Shown: positions 26,400 through 34,952, numbered from the stretch's first letter. The stretch: DNA of 64,000 nt from Methanomassiliicoccus sp. (GCA_033485155.1 JAWQJJ010000004.1:1-64000), one strand, 5' to 3'. The notes: a model not told the origin generated them from the letters alone. Numbers and translations: made by a program.

Positions 26400-26837
26400 G
26401 CCTGGGTTTCGTCGGGTTATCCAGTGGGGTTTGGTGCTAGGTTCGATTTAGGTTTGAAAACCAACCTAAAACCAAACCGGATCGATCATCGTTTTCTTGG
26501 TTCCGAGCTCGTTGCTTGGTTTGAAACCAAGATCAAACCAAGCGGATCGATCTCTGGTTGACACCTCAGGAAGAGTAATTGGGTTTGCCTTGGGTTCCGA
26601 GCCGGGTAACCTAAACCTGGGTTATCGGTAAATATCAAAAATATCTTGTTTGCGGATTATAAATTGAGCCAGCAAAAACGCAAAACGCAACAGGGGGGTG
26701 CTATTGAGTTTTAGAGATAGATAAGAGAGAGAACAAGTAACTCTAGTATGTAGCTCGGAGCGAGATCGTTGCGTTTTCATCCTCGGCTCGATTGCCTAGG
26801 TCCCTAGATCGAAAGATCTCAGAAGTAATAATAAATC
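26400..26837. repeat. iteron-like repeat region, candidate replication origin
   Basis: Two related units of about 36 bases lie at 26451-26487 and 26518-26552. Each starts ggtttgaaa, contains further aacca motifs and ends cggatcgatc. The second starts in a near-palindrome (ttggtttgaaaccaa, 26516-26530). The pair ttggttccgagctcg (26497-26511) and tgggttccgagccg (26591-26604) is also repeated. AT-rich sequence follows from about 26635 to 26665. The region lies between the recombinase-like gene and the replication genes. Confidence 0.55.
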
Positions 26838-27287
26838 TCATGCTAAGGGGCCCTTACCTTCTCGCCGTCTCTGGTACTCCCTGAAGATCTTCTCCACTAT
26901 CTCGGATATGGTCATTCCAGTGCGTCTCTTTTCCAAGAGTAGCATAGCATTGATCTTGGGATCCACGTGAACGCTGAGATGGTAGGTCTTCCTGGCCCCC
27001 ACCTGGCCCAAGATAATAACGACGGCGAGTTGGGTCGAACTGAGGTCTAGGGGAAACACGCCGAGCAAGCCGACGGGCACGACTAGGGTGACGAATATCA
27101 GGCACCGCTGTCGCCATTGATTCTGGATGTGGTCAAGTTCACCACAGAATGGTAGATTGCTCGATACTCCTAACCATGGTCGGTATTGCTCCACGGCCTC
27201 ACGTGCGTAAGTCATGATCGGATGCCTCTCAAGTACATCATCGATCAGGAAGATAAGCGTGAGGACAAATGTACGACTATTTCCCAT
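26838..27287 (-). CDS. hypothetical protein with hydrophobic middle and ribbon-helix-helix-like C-terminus
   Basis: The 149-residue protein has a hydrophobic stretch at about residues 60-95, which may cross the membrane, and a C-terminal segment KTYHLSVHVDPKINAMLLLEKRRTGMTISEIVEKIFREY that reads like a ribbon-helix-helix domain. A TATA-like tatattaaatttta lies just upstream of the ATG at 27287. The combination is unusual. The N-terminal part may be wrong-frame or decayed sequence joined to a real DNA-binding tail. Function unknown; possibly the element's copy-number or promoter regulator. Confidence 0.45.
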   Translation of the reverse strand: MGNSRTFVLTLIFLIDDVLERHPIMTYAREAVEQYRPWLGVSSNLPFCGELDHIQNQWRQRCLIFVTLVVPVGLLGVFPLDLSSTQLAVVIILGQVGARKTYHLSVHVDPKINAMLLLEKRRTGMTISEIVEKIFREYQRRREGKGPLA

Positions 27288-27374
27288 AAAGGCTAAAATT
27301 TAATATACCCAAGCTCCATTCTTGCATCGAGCTTGGTCTCCCGCCGGGAGAGGTGTAATGGGGCCCGGCGGCAC

Positions 27375-27566
27375 ATGACTTCCACGGCTCAGGGAGGGAT
27401 GACCGCCTCAGCCGCCTCCATGAACTGGCAGCGATCGGAGTGCCTGGAGACGATGGACTTTTCTAGTCCGCCCCCTGATCTCCCGAAACGGCGCCACCGC
27501 AGTATCTCTCCAGACTCCGGGCCCGAGCGCATCGCCCACACCGAAGCCAGGGAACCGGGGCCTTAA
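27375..27566 (+). CDS. possible small protein, unrecognised
   Basis: An open frame of 63 codons starts MTSTAQGGMTASAASMNWQ and is rich in Pro, Ser and Arg. It has no ribosome site I can defend and no family. An antisense frame covers the same bases. It is listed only because this part of the element has nothing better. Confidence 0.2.
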   Translation: MTSTAQGGMTASAASMNWQRSECLETMDFSSPPPDLPKRRHRSISPDSGPERIAHTEAREPGP

Positions 27567-27811
27567 GTACCTGAGTCGCGGCTTGAAGATGGCCCTATAG
27601 TCGCAATCGCCCATCATTTTCATTAACATGCATATGCAAGAGTTATTGCCTTAGAATTCCTCCAAGGAACTTCGATCATATTGTCTCATCATGGCGTATA
27701 ATCTAAGACCATGTTGAATGAGATGAGTAAGTTATTGTACCGGGACGGTGCTCGACTTTTAAATTAAAAATAACCGAATACAAGGTTAAGACAGAGAGAA
27801 GCCTGGGATAG

Positions 27812-27867
27812 TCCAGCAGAATCGTTGCTACCAACGTTTGGCGACGAGTATCAACGATCCTGCTGGA
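27812..27867 (+). promoter_or_regulatory. leader hairpin before the replication operon
   Basis: tccagcagaatcgttg (27812-27827) pairs with caacgatcctgctgga (27852-27867) at 15 of 16 positions, with a 24-base loop. The 3' arm ends at the A of the ATG at 27867. The fold could hide the start codon or serve as an operator. Confidence 0.6.
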
Positions 27868-28163
27868 TGGTCCGAAACAAACTGGAGGCAACCAACTTGT
27901 CTGAGACCGGTACGAACAAAGTAACAACCGAATTTAATAATATCGATTCTCGAGGTTCAGTTTTAGTCCACGAATCGCGCGGGAATCTGGCAATTTTAGT
28001 TCAGACTGACATCTCCAGGATGCCTGAGATCCTGCACGCCATCGAGCGCATCCCAGGCACCAGGATAATCTATCATCGGGCCAGCCTCGGCCGATTATAC
28101 ATCGTGCCTGAGGAAAACAACGGCTCGAGGTATGATGGGGGCGACCCCGGGAGGGAGCCATAG
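27867..28163 (+). CDS. hypothetical element protein
   Basis: The frame opens at a TTG at 27825, but the ATG at 27867 right after the leader hairpin is the natural start and gives 98 residues. The core DSRGSVLVHESRGNLAILVQTDISRMPEILHAIERIPGTRIIYHRA looks like a small alpha/beta fold. I recognise no family. It begins a three-gene cluster with the next small gene (two bases apart) and the replication protein, so it may take part in replication or its control. Confidence 0.55.
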   Translation: MVRNKLEATNLSETGTNKVTTEFNNIDSRGSVLVHESRGNLAILVQTDISRMPEILHAIERIPGTRIIYHRASLGRLYIVPEENNGSRYDGGDPGREP

Positions 28164-28165
28164 GC

Positions 28166-28417
28166 ATGCAGGCTTCCTCAACCAAGTCCTCAGAGGCCCC
28201 ATCTGAGCTTAAACCGATTAGCTTTATCTTCTGCCGAGCTACCCCCAAAGCCCTTCGTGAGATCAATGCTCTTCTTGAACGATTGGGTGAGAGGGGAGAG
28301 ATCTGCTTGCCATCCTATCAATCCTCAACAGTAGATGAGTATCGAGGTTTCCTCGTCATTCAGGAAGACCACATTCTGAAAGTGATTGACAAGATCAGGT
28401 GGTGGTTCCGTGTTTGA
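28166..28417 (+). CDS. hypothetical element protein, overlaps replication gene
   Basis: This 83-residue protein (core PISFIFCRATPKALREINALLERLGERGEI) starts at ATG 28166, two bases after the previous stop, with a gggaggga site. Its end overlaps the GTG start of the replication protein by eight bases, which indicates translational coupling. No family is recognised. The small size and position suggest an accessory replication factor. Confidence 0.55.
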   Translation: MQASSTKSSEAPSELKPISFIFCRATPKALREINALLERLGERGEICLPSYQSSTVDEYRGFLVIQEDHILKVIDKIRWWFRV

Positions 28418-31394
28418 TCAGGTTGGTAACCTCAGAGCCTACCTGGATGCTCACCCGGGAACCACGATGAAGGATCTCCGCAGGTTGGAGGGGACTGATG
28501 CGGCGCAGATTCAGAAGATGGCGACCAGGTTGAAGGAGCGCGGAGAGCTCGTCGAGCATCCGAAGACCAAGGCTCTCGCTTTCAAGGATCAACTATTGAG
28601 GGCCAGCAAGGGCGTTGAGATCCATGAGGTTACTGTGGGGATCCCTGAGGACCTGCCAAGTATCCGCGATAGCAACGGGAAAGATAGGCTTCTGAGGAAG
28701 GAGGATCTAGTGCGGCTGCCGGACAACACCGCCCGTGCGCTGATTCTCGGAGGGAAGGCCGAGAAGATCGACATCTCGGCGGCGGAGACCGAGAAGCTGA
28801 CCTCCAATGTGCCGGAGGTAGGGGATGCCCCCATCGCCACTCTAGGGGCTTCCACGGGCATCGAGATGAAGGTGGCACCCCCCATCCCCGAGAGGCTGCG
28901 AGACTTGCGGATCAGGTTCGTAAGAGTCCGCAGGGTGGGGGAGATCAAACCGAACGGGCAGCCCGCCAACGGTAAGGAAGCTATGGGAAACGGCTGGAAT
29001 GAATGGGAGAACGCATACCCCTTTAATTCCCTCCAGTTAGCGAAGCACATCGCCGACGGAGGCAACTACGGCGTCCTGTGCGGTCACGGGCTGATCGTCA
29101 TCGACGCCGATTATCCAGAGGTCGCCGCGACTGTCGATGAGAGGCTGCCGAAAACCTTCACCGTCAAATCGGGCAGGGATGGTGCTGGAGGTTTTCACTA
29201 TTACTACTGGTGCCCGGATCTACCTAACCCAATCAGGCTAGAGGTCCCAGGCGCCAAGAAGGGCGAGGGCGGGGACGTTCAATCCACAGGGAAGCAGGTC
29301 ATCGGTCCAGGCAGCACGCACCGGACCGGGCGGAAATACGAGATCGTTAAGGACCTACCCATAACCGAAATTGCCGCCGAGCAGCTGCTTGCTGCTCTCC
29401 AGGACTTTTTACCTCCGCCAGAGATGGACACTCCGGAGGACATGAAAAGACACGTCCCCGAGGGCGGGGACGACCTCGATCAGCTGCGGATCGAGAAAAT
29501 CGTCCCGCTCGACAAGCTCACACGGCACGGACATAAGTACCAAGGGCCGTGCCCCTGGCACGGTAGTGAGACGGGCTCGAACTTTACCATCGACCTGGAT
29601 AAGAACGTCTGGCATTGCTTCCGGCACAGCACCGGAGGCGGGCCGATGCACGCCATCGCCATTCAGGAGAAGATCATCGAGTGTAGCGAGAGCGTGCGGG
29701 GCGGCCTGAACGGAGAGAAGTTCAAGGAGGCCTTGAAGGCTGCCCAACAGAAATACGGGCTGGTACTGACATCGAGAGTGGCCAAGGGAAAGGCCAATGG
29801 CTCGATGAAGGGTATCGTCGATCACACGGCCGAGCAGGTCGATTCGCTCATCCGCCTGGCGAAGCAGGGCGGACAGGCGGAGTTCTTCCACAACGCCGCC
29901 AACATGCCTTTCGTTCGTGTGTGGGAGGGCAATCACCACGAGGTAAAGGCCATCTGCGAGCAGGACTTTTCGGACTGGATAAAGTATCGCGCGGTTAAGA
30001 AGACTGGTAGGGCCCCGAAGAAAGATCCGCTGAATCAGGCCATCGATACTGTTTCGGTCCTCGCAAGGTTCGAGGGGGAGGAGCGGGAGGTCTACATCCG
30101 AAAAGGCGAGCACGATGGAGCATTCTTCTACGATTTATGCGACGATCAATGGCGGGCCGTCCGCATCACCGCAGAGGGCTGGGAGATTGTGGACGACCCA
30201 CCAGTGATGTTCCGGCGCTTCGACAAGATGCGACCCCAAGTAATGCCCATCTCCGGTAGGCCGGAAGCACTGGATGACCTGGTCAGGCTTGTCAACGTTT
30301 CGGAAGAGTCGAGGAGGCTGCTCAAGGCTCACATTATCATATCACTAGTGCCTCGCATCCTCCTCTATTATGCCTTCTTCTTAGGCCCGCAAGGCTCGAC
30401 CAAGAGTACCGGGACGGACATATTCAAGGCGACTGTGGATCCCGGCAGCGATAATCGCGATTCGCTGCCCGCAAAGGTCGATGACCTCGACCTTCATTTG
30501 TCGAAGAGATGTGTCGCCGCCTACGACAACATTTCAAGAATAACGGCCAACCTCTCTGATACCCTCACAAGGGCGTCCCGCGGTTCATCGTCAAGGCGAG
30601 CGCTGTTCACGAACAACGATGAGAACAGTCGCAGCTACCACACCCAGATAGTCCTCAATGCAATCGGCTTAGAGAGTGGCGTCCGCCCTGATTTACTAGA
30701 CCGCACTATCATCTACAATTGTGAGGTAGTGGCAGAGGAGCAGCGCCTGGGCCAGGAAGAGGTCGACTACGAGATCGCGAACCTCATGCCCTACGCGTTC
30801 GGTGCCGCCCTGGACCTGCTAGTTAAGGCGATACCGATCCATGAGGGGCTCAAAGCCCGCAAGGGCTGGAGCCCTCGCCTCAAGGACGCTTACCTTTGGA
30901 TGATGGCCATCAACAAAGCGATGGCGAATGACTCCGCAGGTGGAGAAGAATCATTTGAGAAGATGTTTAAGGGAGTCATCGAGCGGAGGGACTCGGACGC
31001 GATGGAGGGCGACCCGCTGGCTGTCGCTATCGAGCATGTCGCCTCTCTATGTGGCTTTATCGGCACGGCAACGGAATTACATGATTGGATCAACGATCCC
31101 AGTAGGAACATCCCTAAGATCTGCAACATCGAGACCAAGGATAAGAACTGGCCGAAGGGGGGCATTGCGTTGGGCATCCACCTGCCCCGCATTATCGCCC
31201 CCCTGCGAAGCCGCGGCACTTATGTCTATCAATGTTACCGCTACGAGCTAGAGAAGGATTTTGACGCTAAGGGGCTCAAGGTGCTCGACAGGCCTAAGGC
31301 TGACCTCACTAGATATCGCGAACAGGAGCGGATGATAGTAATCTCGAAGAGGGAGGTCAAGAAAATCGAGCCTTCTTCGACGGGGGCCCAATGA
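28410..31394 (+). CDS. primase-polymerase / helicase fusion replication protein
   Basis: The 994-residue protein probably starts element replication. An N-terminal winged-helix-like segment (residues 1-60) precedes a Prim-Pol domain at about 170-330: the metal motif is LIVIDADY (Asp232, Asp234), followed by GGFHYYYW and GDVQSTGKQVIGPGSTH. A zinc-knuckle-like unit follows (GPCPWHGSETG, then WHCFRHSTGG). The C-terminal half has a helicase ATPase core: Walker A GPQGSTKST (Lys665), Walker B-like CVAAYDNIS and DLLDRTIIYN. The GTG at 28410 is chosen for its aggtggt site and coupling with the upstream gene. The frame itself opens at 28386. The domain order matches rep proteins of archaeal plasmids and viruses. 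Confidence 0.85.
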   Translation: MFDQVGNLRAYLDAHPGTTMKDLRRLEGTDAAQIQKMATRLKERGELVEHPKTKALAFKDQLLRASKGVEIHEVTVGIPEDLPSIRDSNGKDRLLRKEDLVRLPDNTARALILGGKAEKIDISAAETEKLTSNVPEVGDAPIATLGASTGIEMKVAPPIPERLRDLRIRFVRVRRVGEIKPNGQPANGKEAMGNGWNEWENAYPFNSLQLAKHIADGGNYGVLCGHGLIVIDADYPEVAATVDERLPKTFTVKSGRDGAGGFHYYYWCPDLPNPIRLEVPGAKKGEGGDVQSTGKQVIGPGSTHRTGRKYEIVKDLPITEIAAEQLLAALQDFLPPPEMDTPEDMKRHVPEGGDDLDQLRIEKIVPLDKLTRHGHKYQGPCPWHGSETGSNFTIDLDKNVWHCFRHSTGGGPMHAIAIQEKIIECSESVRGGLNGEKFKEALKAAQQKYGLVLTSRVAKGKANGSMKGIVDHTAEQVDSLIRLAKQGGQAEFFHNAANMPFVRVWEGNHHEVKAICEQDFSDWIKYRAVKKTGRAPKKDPLNQAIDTVSVLARFEGEEREVYIRKGEHDGAFFYDLCDDQWRAVRITAEGWEIVDDPPVMFRRFDKMRPQVMPISGRPEALDDLVRLVNVSEESRRLLKAHIIISLVPRILLYYAFFLGPQGSTKSTGTDIFKATVDPGSDNRDSLPAKVDDLDLHLSKRCVAAYDNISRITANLSDTLTRASRGSSSRRALFTNNDENSRSYHTQIVLNAIGLESGVRPDLLDRTIIYNCEVVAEEQRLGQEEVDYEIANLMPYAFGAALDLLVKAIPIHEGLKARKGWSPRLKDAYLWMMAINKAMANDSAGGEESFEKMFKGVIERRDSDAMEGDPLAVAIEHVASLCGFIGTATELHDWINDPSRNIPKICNIETKDKNWPKGGIALGIHLPRIIAPLRSRGTYVYQCYRYELEKDFDAKGLKVLDRPKADLTRYREQERMIVISKREVKKIEPSSTGAQ

Positions 31395-31420
31395 GGGGCC
31401 AAATAGGTTCTAGTAACTGG

Positions 31421-31509
31421 ATTAATAGGTTCTCCAACAGGTCGTGCCCTCAACTTGTTAATGAGGTGCCAGATGTCGTATTAACAGCCTTAATTAACAG
31501 GTTAACAGG
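31421..31509. repeat. right-end cluster of attaacagg-type repeats
   Basis: Variants of attaacagg occur at 31421-31429, 31480-31488, 31493-31501 and 31501-31509, with a reverse copy at 31454-31462 (cttgttaat). The cluster lies just upstream of the integrase gene and mirrors the cluster near the left end. Confidence 0.55.
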
Positions 31510-31565
31510 TTGGTGAGCAAATCTCCGCGCTCGCTACCTATGATGCTAATAGGGCGTCTTCCGAT

Positions 31566-32642
31566 ATGGCAGGTGAGGCGAAACCTCGTGCACGAAGGAG
31601 TCGCCTCAATAGTGCCGACAAGGAGGTCGATTCCCTGCGATTAGGAAGGTACCCCTTCCGCGGGGGCATCGATCCGTACATCGAGAGCAGAAAAGGAACT
31701 TGGAACCCAGAAACTACTATGAAAGAGGAGCGAAGGAAGTTGGAGCAGATTGCTAGAAACCTCGAAGAACTGAAAGCGCAAGGTCGCATCAAGTCCACCG
31801 ACCCTCGGCACCTCACCCGCGCCGACATTCAGGAATATATGGTCGAACTGCGTAAGGCTGACCCAAACTTTCAGACCAAGCAGATGGGTCGTTTGAAGAG
31901 GTATCTAGCATTCTACAAGAACCATGTGATTGAGGATATGAAGATCGAAGGTGTAAGAATGCCCAAAACCCACAAGAAGCCGATCAGGGCTTTGTCACAA
32001 GATGAGCTCATTGCCGTCTTTGGATGCCTTTATGAGCTGAAGGGTTGGACCGGCTCTGTCGCCCGGGGGATGCTTGCACTATACTTCGGCACCGGACAGC
32101 GACCTTCGGAGCTGAGAGAAGCCCACTTTGAGGATCTTAACCTCAAGAAGCGGACCCTTTTTATCCGTAAACCCAAAGGTCTGGGCAACTGGGCAAGCCC
32201 GGAGACGGTCGACATCATCCGTGAAGACATGCTGCCCCTGATCGAGCGGTACGTCCGAGAGCGAGCTACCCATCTACGAGCTAGGGGCGTCAGTTCTGCC
32301 GTGGCCCTCTTTCCAAACACTATTAGCGAGAAGGGGTTCTACTCTGCAAACCGATTCAACCAGATTAAACACAAGGTCGAGGTTCTTTCGGGAGTGGAGT
32401 TCAAGCTCAAGGACCTCCGCTCAACCTTGACAACCATCACCGTGAACGGTGACATGAGCCGGATCATACCCATGTCGGCCCAATTGAGGCATTTGGATCC
32501 GAACAATACGCTGAAGTTCTACAACAAAATAGAACGCGGCGTAGCCAGCAAGAAGCTCAAGGACCTATGGAGGGAGACACCAGTAATAATGCACGGACCC
32601 CCCTCTATTGACAATCGTTATGGAACATCTGGATATAGTTGA
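31566..32642 (+). CDS. int: tyrosine recombinase (element integrase)
   Basis: The 358-residue protein catalyses site-specific insertion into tRNA-Pro. Residues about 75-140 form a SAM-like DNA-binding domain (LTRADIQEYMVELRKADPNF). The catalytic domain follows: box I is YFGTGQRPSELREAHFEDL with Arg179, the beta-hairpin Lys region is RKPKGLGNWASPE, and box II is FKLKDLRSTLTTI, where Lys replaces the common His. The C-terminal part is AQLRHLDPNNTLKFYNKI with His and nucleophile Tyr319. The stop codon abuts the tRNA-Pro 3' end, so the attachment site lies at the gene's end and the gene is intact in the integrated state. Confidence 0.9.
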   Translation: MAGEAKPRARRSRLNSADKEVDSLRLGRYPFRGGIDPYIESRKGTWNPETTMKEERRKLEQIARNLEELKAQGRIKSTDPRHLTRADIQEYMVELRKADPNFQTKQMGRLKRYLAFYKNHVIEDMKIEGVRMPKTHKKPIRALSQDELIAVFGCLYELKGWTGSVARGMLALYFGTGQRPSELREAHFEDLNLKKRTLFIRKPKGLGNWASPETVDIIREDMLPLIERYVRERATHLRARGVSSAVALFPNTISEKGFYSANRFNQIKHKVEVLSGVEFKLKDLRSTLTTITVNGDMSRIIPMSAQLRHLDPNNTLKFYNKIERGVASKKLKDLWRETPVIMHGPPSIDNRYGTSGYS

Positions 32643-32657
32643 TGGTGGGTCTGCCCG
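32642..32657. repeat. right attachment site (attR, tRNA-Pro 3' end)
   Basis: The 16 bases are identical to 16232-16247. They cover the last bases of the tRNA-Pro acceptor stem with its CCA and the adjoining integrase stop codon. The full tRNA is on this side. Confidence 0.7.
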
Positions 32658-32720
32658 AATTTGAATCGGGGTCTAAGGCTCCCAAAGCCCCAAGGATGGA
32701 CCAAGCTACCCCACAGACCC
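32643..32720 (-). tRNA. tRNA-Pro (anticodon TGG)
   Basis: On the minus strand the acceptor arm GGGTCTG pairs with CAGACCC, followed by discriminator A and an encoded CCA. The anticodon loop TTTGGGA gives anticodon TGG, and the T arm holds the TTCAAAT loop. The anticodon stem has a weak terminal pair. A TATA-like atttattg lies about 30 bases upstream, at about 32745-32754. This tRNA is the target of the element's integrase. Confidence 0.9.
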
Positions 32721-32832
32721 GTTGAGTGCGAGTAATACGAACCCCTCAATAAATCTTGCTGCCATATCTGACCCGGTAGCCACTGATAACCGCCTCCGAA
32801 GGATTAAGAAAGGTACCTGACATAGGCATAGC

Positions 32833-33999
32833 ATGAAGGGGGCAGGCATATTCGCCGCGGTAGCCCTGACCGTGGTCATTCTGATCGGCGCCAGCTACTA
32901 CGCCCTTGTGGTGGTCGACGATACTGGCAGTTCTGTCGGGTTCCAGCACGGGGACCTGGTCAAGCCCACCGCCCCCCTGGCCCCGACCTCGAACCTGTCG
33001 CTCATCGGCAACATGTCCCTGGTCCCCATCAGTGCCGAGAACATCAACCTGTTCTGGAACATCACCGAGGACATCTATGCCGGCTACGGCGGCGCGCTAC
33101 AGCTTCGCATCGAGAACATGAACCCCGGGACGCTGTATGTATACTCCTTCGGCCTGAAGTGGGCGGAGAGCGGTCAGACCTACATGCGCAACTGCAGCGT
33201 GGCTATCGTCTCGGGCGACACCAGAGATGTGGGCCTGCTGCTCTTCGGTGCGCCCTCCGCCGGCACCGCGAAATACCAGATCATCGTGAAGGCGGCGGTG
33301 TCCAACCGGGCGGGCACGACTTGGTACGATGCGGGGACGATGCCCAGCAGCTCCAACACCGCCACTATCGACCCCCTGACCTACGCCCGGGACCAGAACG
33401 TCGAGCTGAACGTCAAGGACTATTATAACCGGGTGAACGAGCGGATCGATACCAAGGTCGTCGCTTCTCTGGCCCAGAGCATCGAGGACGCCTATCCCGG
33501 AGGATACAGCACCCTGCAGATCGCCCGGGCCTATGAATGGGTCAAGGACAATATCGCCTATATCTCCGATACCTCCACCGACTACTGGCAGACTGCCTCG
33601 GAGACCCTGAGCCGTGGGACCGGGGACTGCGAGGACCACGCCATCCTGCTGTGCAGTATGATCAGCGCCCTCGGCGGGACATCCCGCGTAAACATCATCC
33701 AGGAGCACGCCTTCCCCACAGTGTACATCGGCTCGACCGCCGGGGACCTGCTGAAGGCCAAGCAATCCCTCGCCTCCTTCTACGGCCTGGAGACGTCCGA
33801 GTACAGGATGACCTACCTGACCGACGCCAGCGGCTACTGGCTGGTCATCGACACCACGGGGTTCCCCTATGCCGGCGGCCTGCCGGCGAAGTCCGAGCCG
33901 ACCACCGCCGACGGCAACTGGACAATGCTCTCCTCCTATCTGGTGAGCATTGACGTGACCGGTAAGACGATCTCCGGCGGCGTGCTCGGGTCCCTCTAG
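32833..33999 (+). CDS. membrane-anchored transglutaminase-like protein
   Basis: The 388-residue protein has an N-terminal membrane helix (about residues 5-28), then an extracytoplasmic region with an N-terminal beta domain and a C-terminal transglutaminase-like domain. The catalytic triad is readable: Cys266 in SRGTGDCEDHAILLCSM, His292 in IIQEHAFPTVYIG, and Asp340 in YWLVIDTTG. Members of this superfamily are often cysteine peptidases. The gene meets the epimerase gene tail to tail, with a four-base overlap of stops. Outside the mobile element, next to tRNA-Pro. Substrate unknown, probably a surface protein. Confidence 0.8.
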   Translation: MKGAGIFAAVALTVVILIGASYYALVVVDDTGSSVGFQHGDLVKPTAPLAPTSNLSLIGNMSLVPISAENINLFWNITEDIYAGYGGALQLRIENMNPGTLYVYSFGLKWAESGQTYMRNCSVAIVSGDTRDVGLLLFGAPSAGTAKYQIIVKAAVSNRAGTTWYDAGTMPSSSNTATIDPLTYARDQNVELNVKDYYNRVNERIDTKVVASLAQSIEDAYPGGYSTLQIARAYEWVKDNIAYISDTSTDYWQTASETLSRGTGDCEDHAILLCSMISALGGTSRVNIIQEHAFPTVYIGSTAGDLLKAKQSLASFYGLETSEYRMTYLTDASGYWLVIDTTGFPYAGGLPAKSEPTTADGNWTMLSSYLVSIDVTGKTISGGVLGSL

Positions 34000-34952
34000 G
34001 CCAGTATCTCCTGCACCGCCCGGCGGATCGCTTCCCGGCTGTTGAGTCTCGGCTCCCAGCCCCTGGCCTCCAGCCGATCGACGGACAGCAGCATCTTCTT
34101 CACGTCGCCGACCCAACCCCGGCCGCCCTTGACCCCGCCGGTCCACTTGTACTCCACCTCGGGCAGGTCCATCTCCTCAACCACGATGTCGGCGATGTCC
34201 TTGACCGTCATCCAATCCCGGGAGCCGATATTGAACACCTCGACCTGATCCCTCGCGCCTTCGGCACCGGCGACCATCCCGCGGACGCAGTCCTTGACGT
34301 GCACGTACGACTTCGAGGTCCCCGGCTCCGCTCCGAGGATCTCGAGCTGGTGGGGGTTCTCCCTAAGCTTGCGGATAAAGTCATGCAGGACGTTATGCGT
34401 CGACCGCGTGCCTACGACGTTGGCGAAGCGGTAGATGACCGCGTTCTGGTCGAAGGTGTGGCAGTAAGACGAGATCATGGCCTCGCAGGCGAGTTTGGAC
34501 GCCCCGTACACCGATATGGGCAGCAGGGGACCGTAGTCCTCGGGCGTTGGTATGACTTCCGTCTCCCCGTAAACGGTGGATGTCGAGGGGAACAGGATGT
34601 CCTTGATCCCGTTGTCCTTGCCCGCTTCCAGCAGGCGGTAGGTGACCTCGATGTTTTGCTCGAAGTGGATGTGGGTATTCTTGGCCCCCAGCCGAACGTC
34701 GGGATTGGCGGCGAGATGGCAGACCACCTCCGCCCCCTTGAGGACCTTAGCCAGATCCATGGTTAGGAGGTCCCCCTCGACGAACGAGAACTTGTCGTTC
34801 TTGACCATTCCGGACATGAACTCCCGCTTGCCGGCGGAAAGGTTGTCCACGCCCACTACCTCGTTGCCCCGTGCCAGGAGTTCCTCCGCCAGGTGGCTGG
34901 CTATGAACCCGGCGCACCCGGTGACCACGACCCTTCTATCTTGGAGCTTCAT
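33996..34952 (-). CDS. NAD-dependent sugar-nucleotide epimerase/dehydratase
   Basis: The 318-residue protein is an extended short-chain dehydrogenase of the UDP-glucose 4-epimerase type. The NAD loop is VVVTGCAGFIASHLAEELL at the N-terminus, and the active-site Tyr-x-x-x-Lys is in SVYGASKLACEAMI near residue 150. The C-terminal part (SYVHVKDCVRGMV, VFNIGSRD) fits substrate binding. It most likely makes sugar nucleotides for surface glycans, but the sugar is not certain. Its start overlaps the end of the upstream pyrophosphatase gene by 17 bases, so it is the last gene of a three-gene operon. Confidence 0.85.
   Translation of the reverse strand: MKLQDRRVVVTGCAGFIASHLAEELLARGNEVVGVDNLSAGKREFMSGMVKNDKFSFVEGDLLTMDLAKVLKGAEVVCHLAANPDVRLGAKNTHIHFEQNIEVTYRLLEAGKDNGIKDILFPSTSTVYGETEVIPTPEDYGPLLPISVYGASKLACEAMISSYCHTFDQNAVIYRFANVVGTRSTHNVLHDFIRKLRENPHQLEILGAEPGTSKSYVHVKDCVRGMVAGAEGARDQVEVFNIGSRDWMTVKDIADIVVEEMDLPEVEYKWTGGVKGGRGWVGDVKKMLLSVDRLEARGWEPRLNSREAIRRAVQEILA

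Larger units (their letters stand above)
16232..32657. mobile_element. integrated plasmid- or virus-like element in tRNA-Pro
   Basis: About 16.4 kb is bounded by two identical 16-bp sequences derived from the 3' end of tRNA-Pro. A tyrosine integrase gene lies immediately next to the intact tRNA, as in tRNA-targeted archaeal elements. The interior carries a primase-polymerase/helicase gene, iteron-like repeats, two ribbon-helix-helix proteins, a restriction-modification pair, an AlbA_2 protein, a recombinase-like protein and a large secreted protein. Matching attaacagg repeats lie inside both ends. No capsid, portal or terminase gene was recognised, so a plasmid-like or conjugation-independent element is the simplest reading. 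Confidence 0.75.

Noticed and set aside
27333-27566. 77-codon frame from a TTG in the element
   Set aside because: Only the ATG-started inner part is listed, at low confidence; the TTG-led extension has no support.
16232-32657. Provirus with capsid genes
   Set aside because: No capsid, portal, terminase or tail gene was recognised; the large protein at 20389 has glycosidase and beta-domain motifs rather than virion features.
33097-34146. Long minus-strand frame under the transglutaminase gene
   Set aside because: It is a high-G+C shadow of the transglutaminase and epimerase genes, without a domain.
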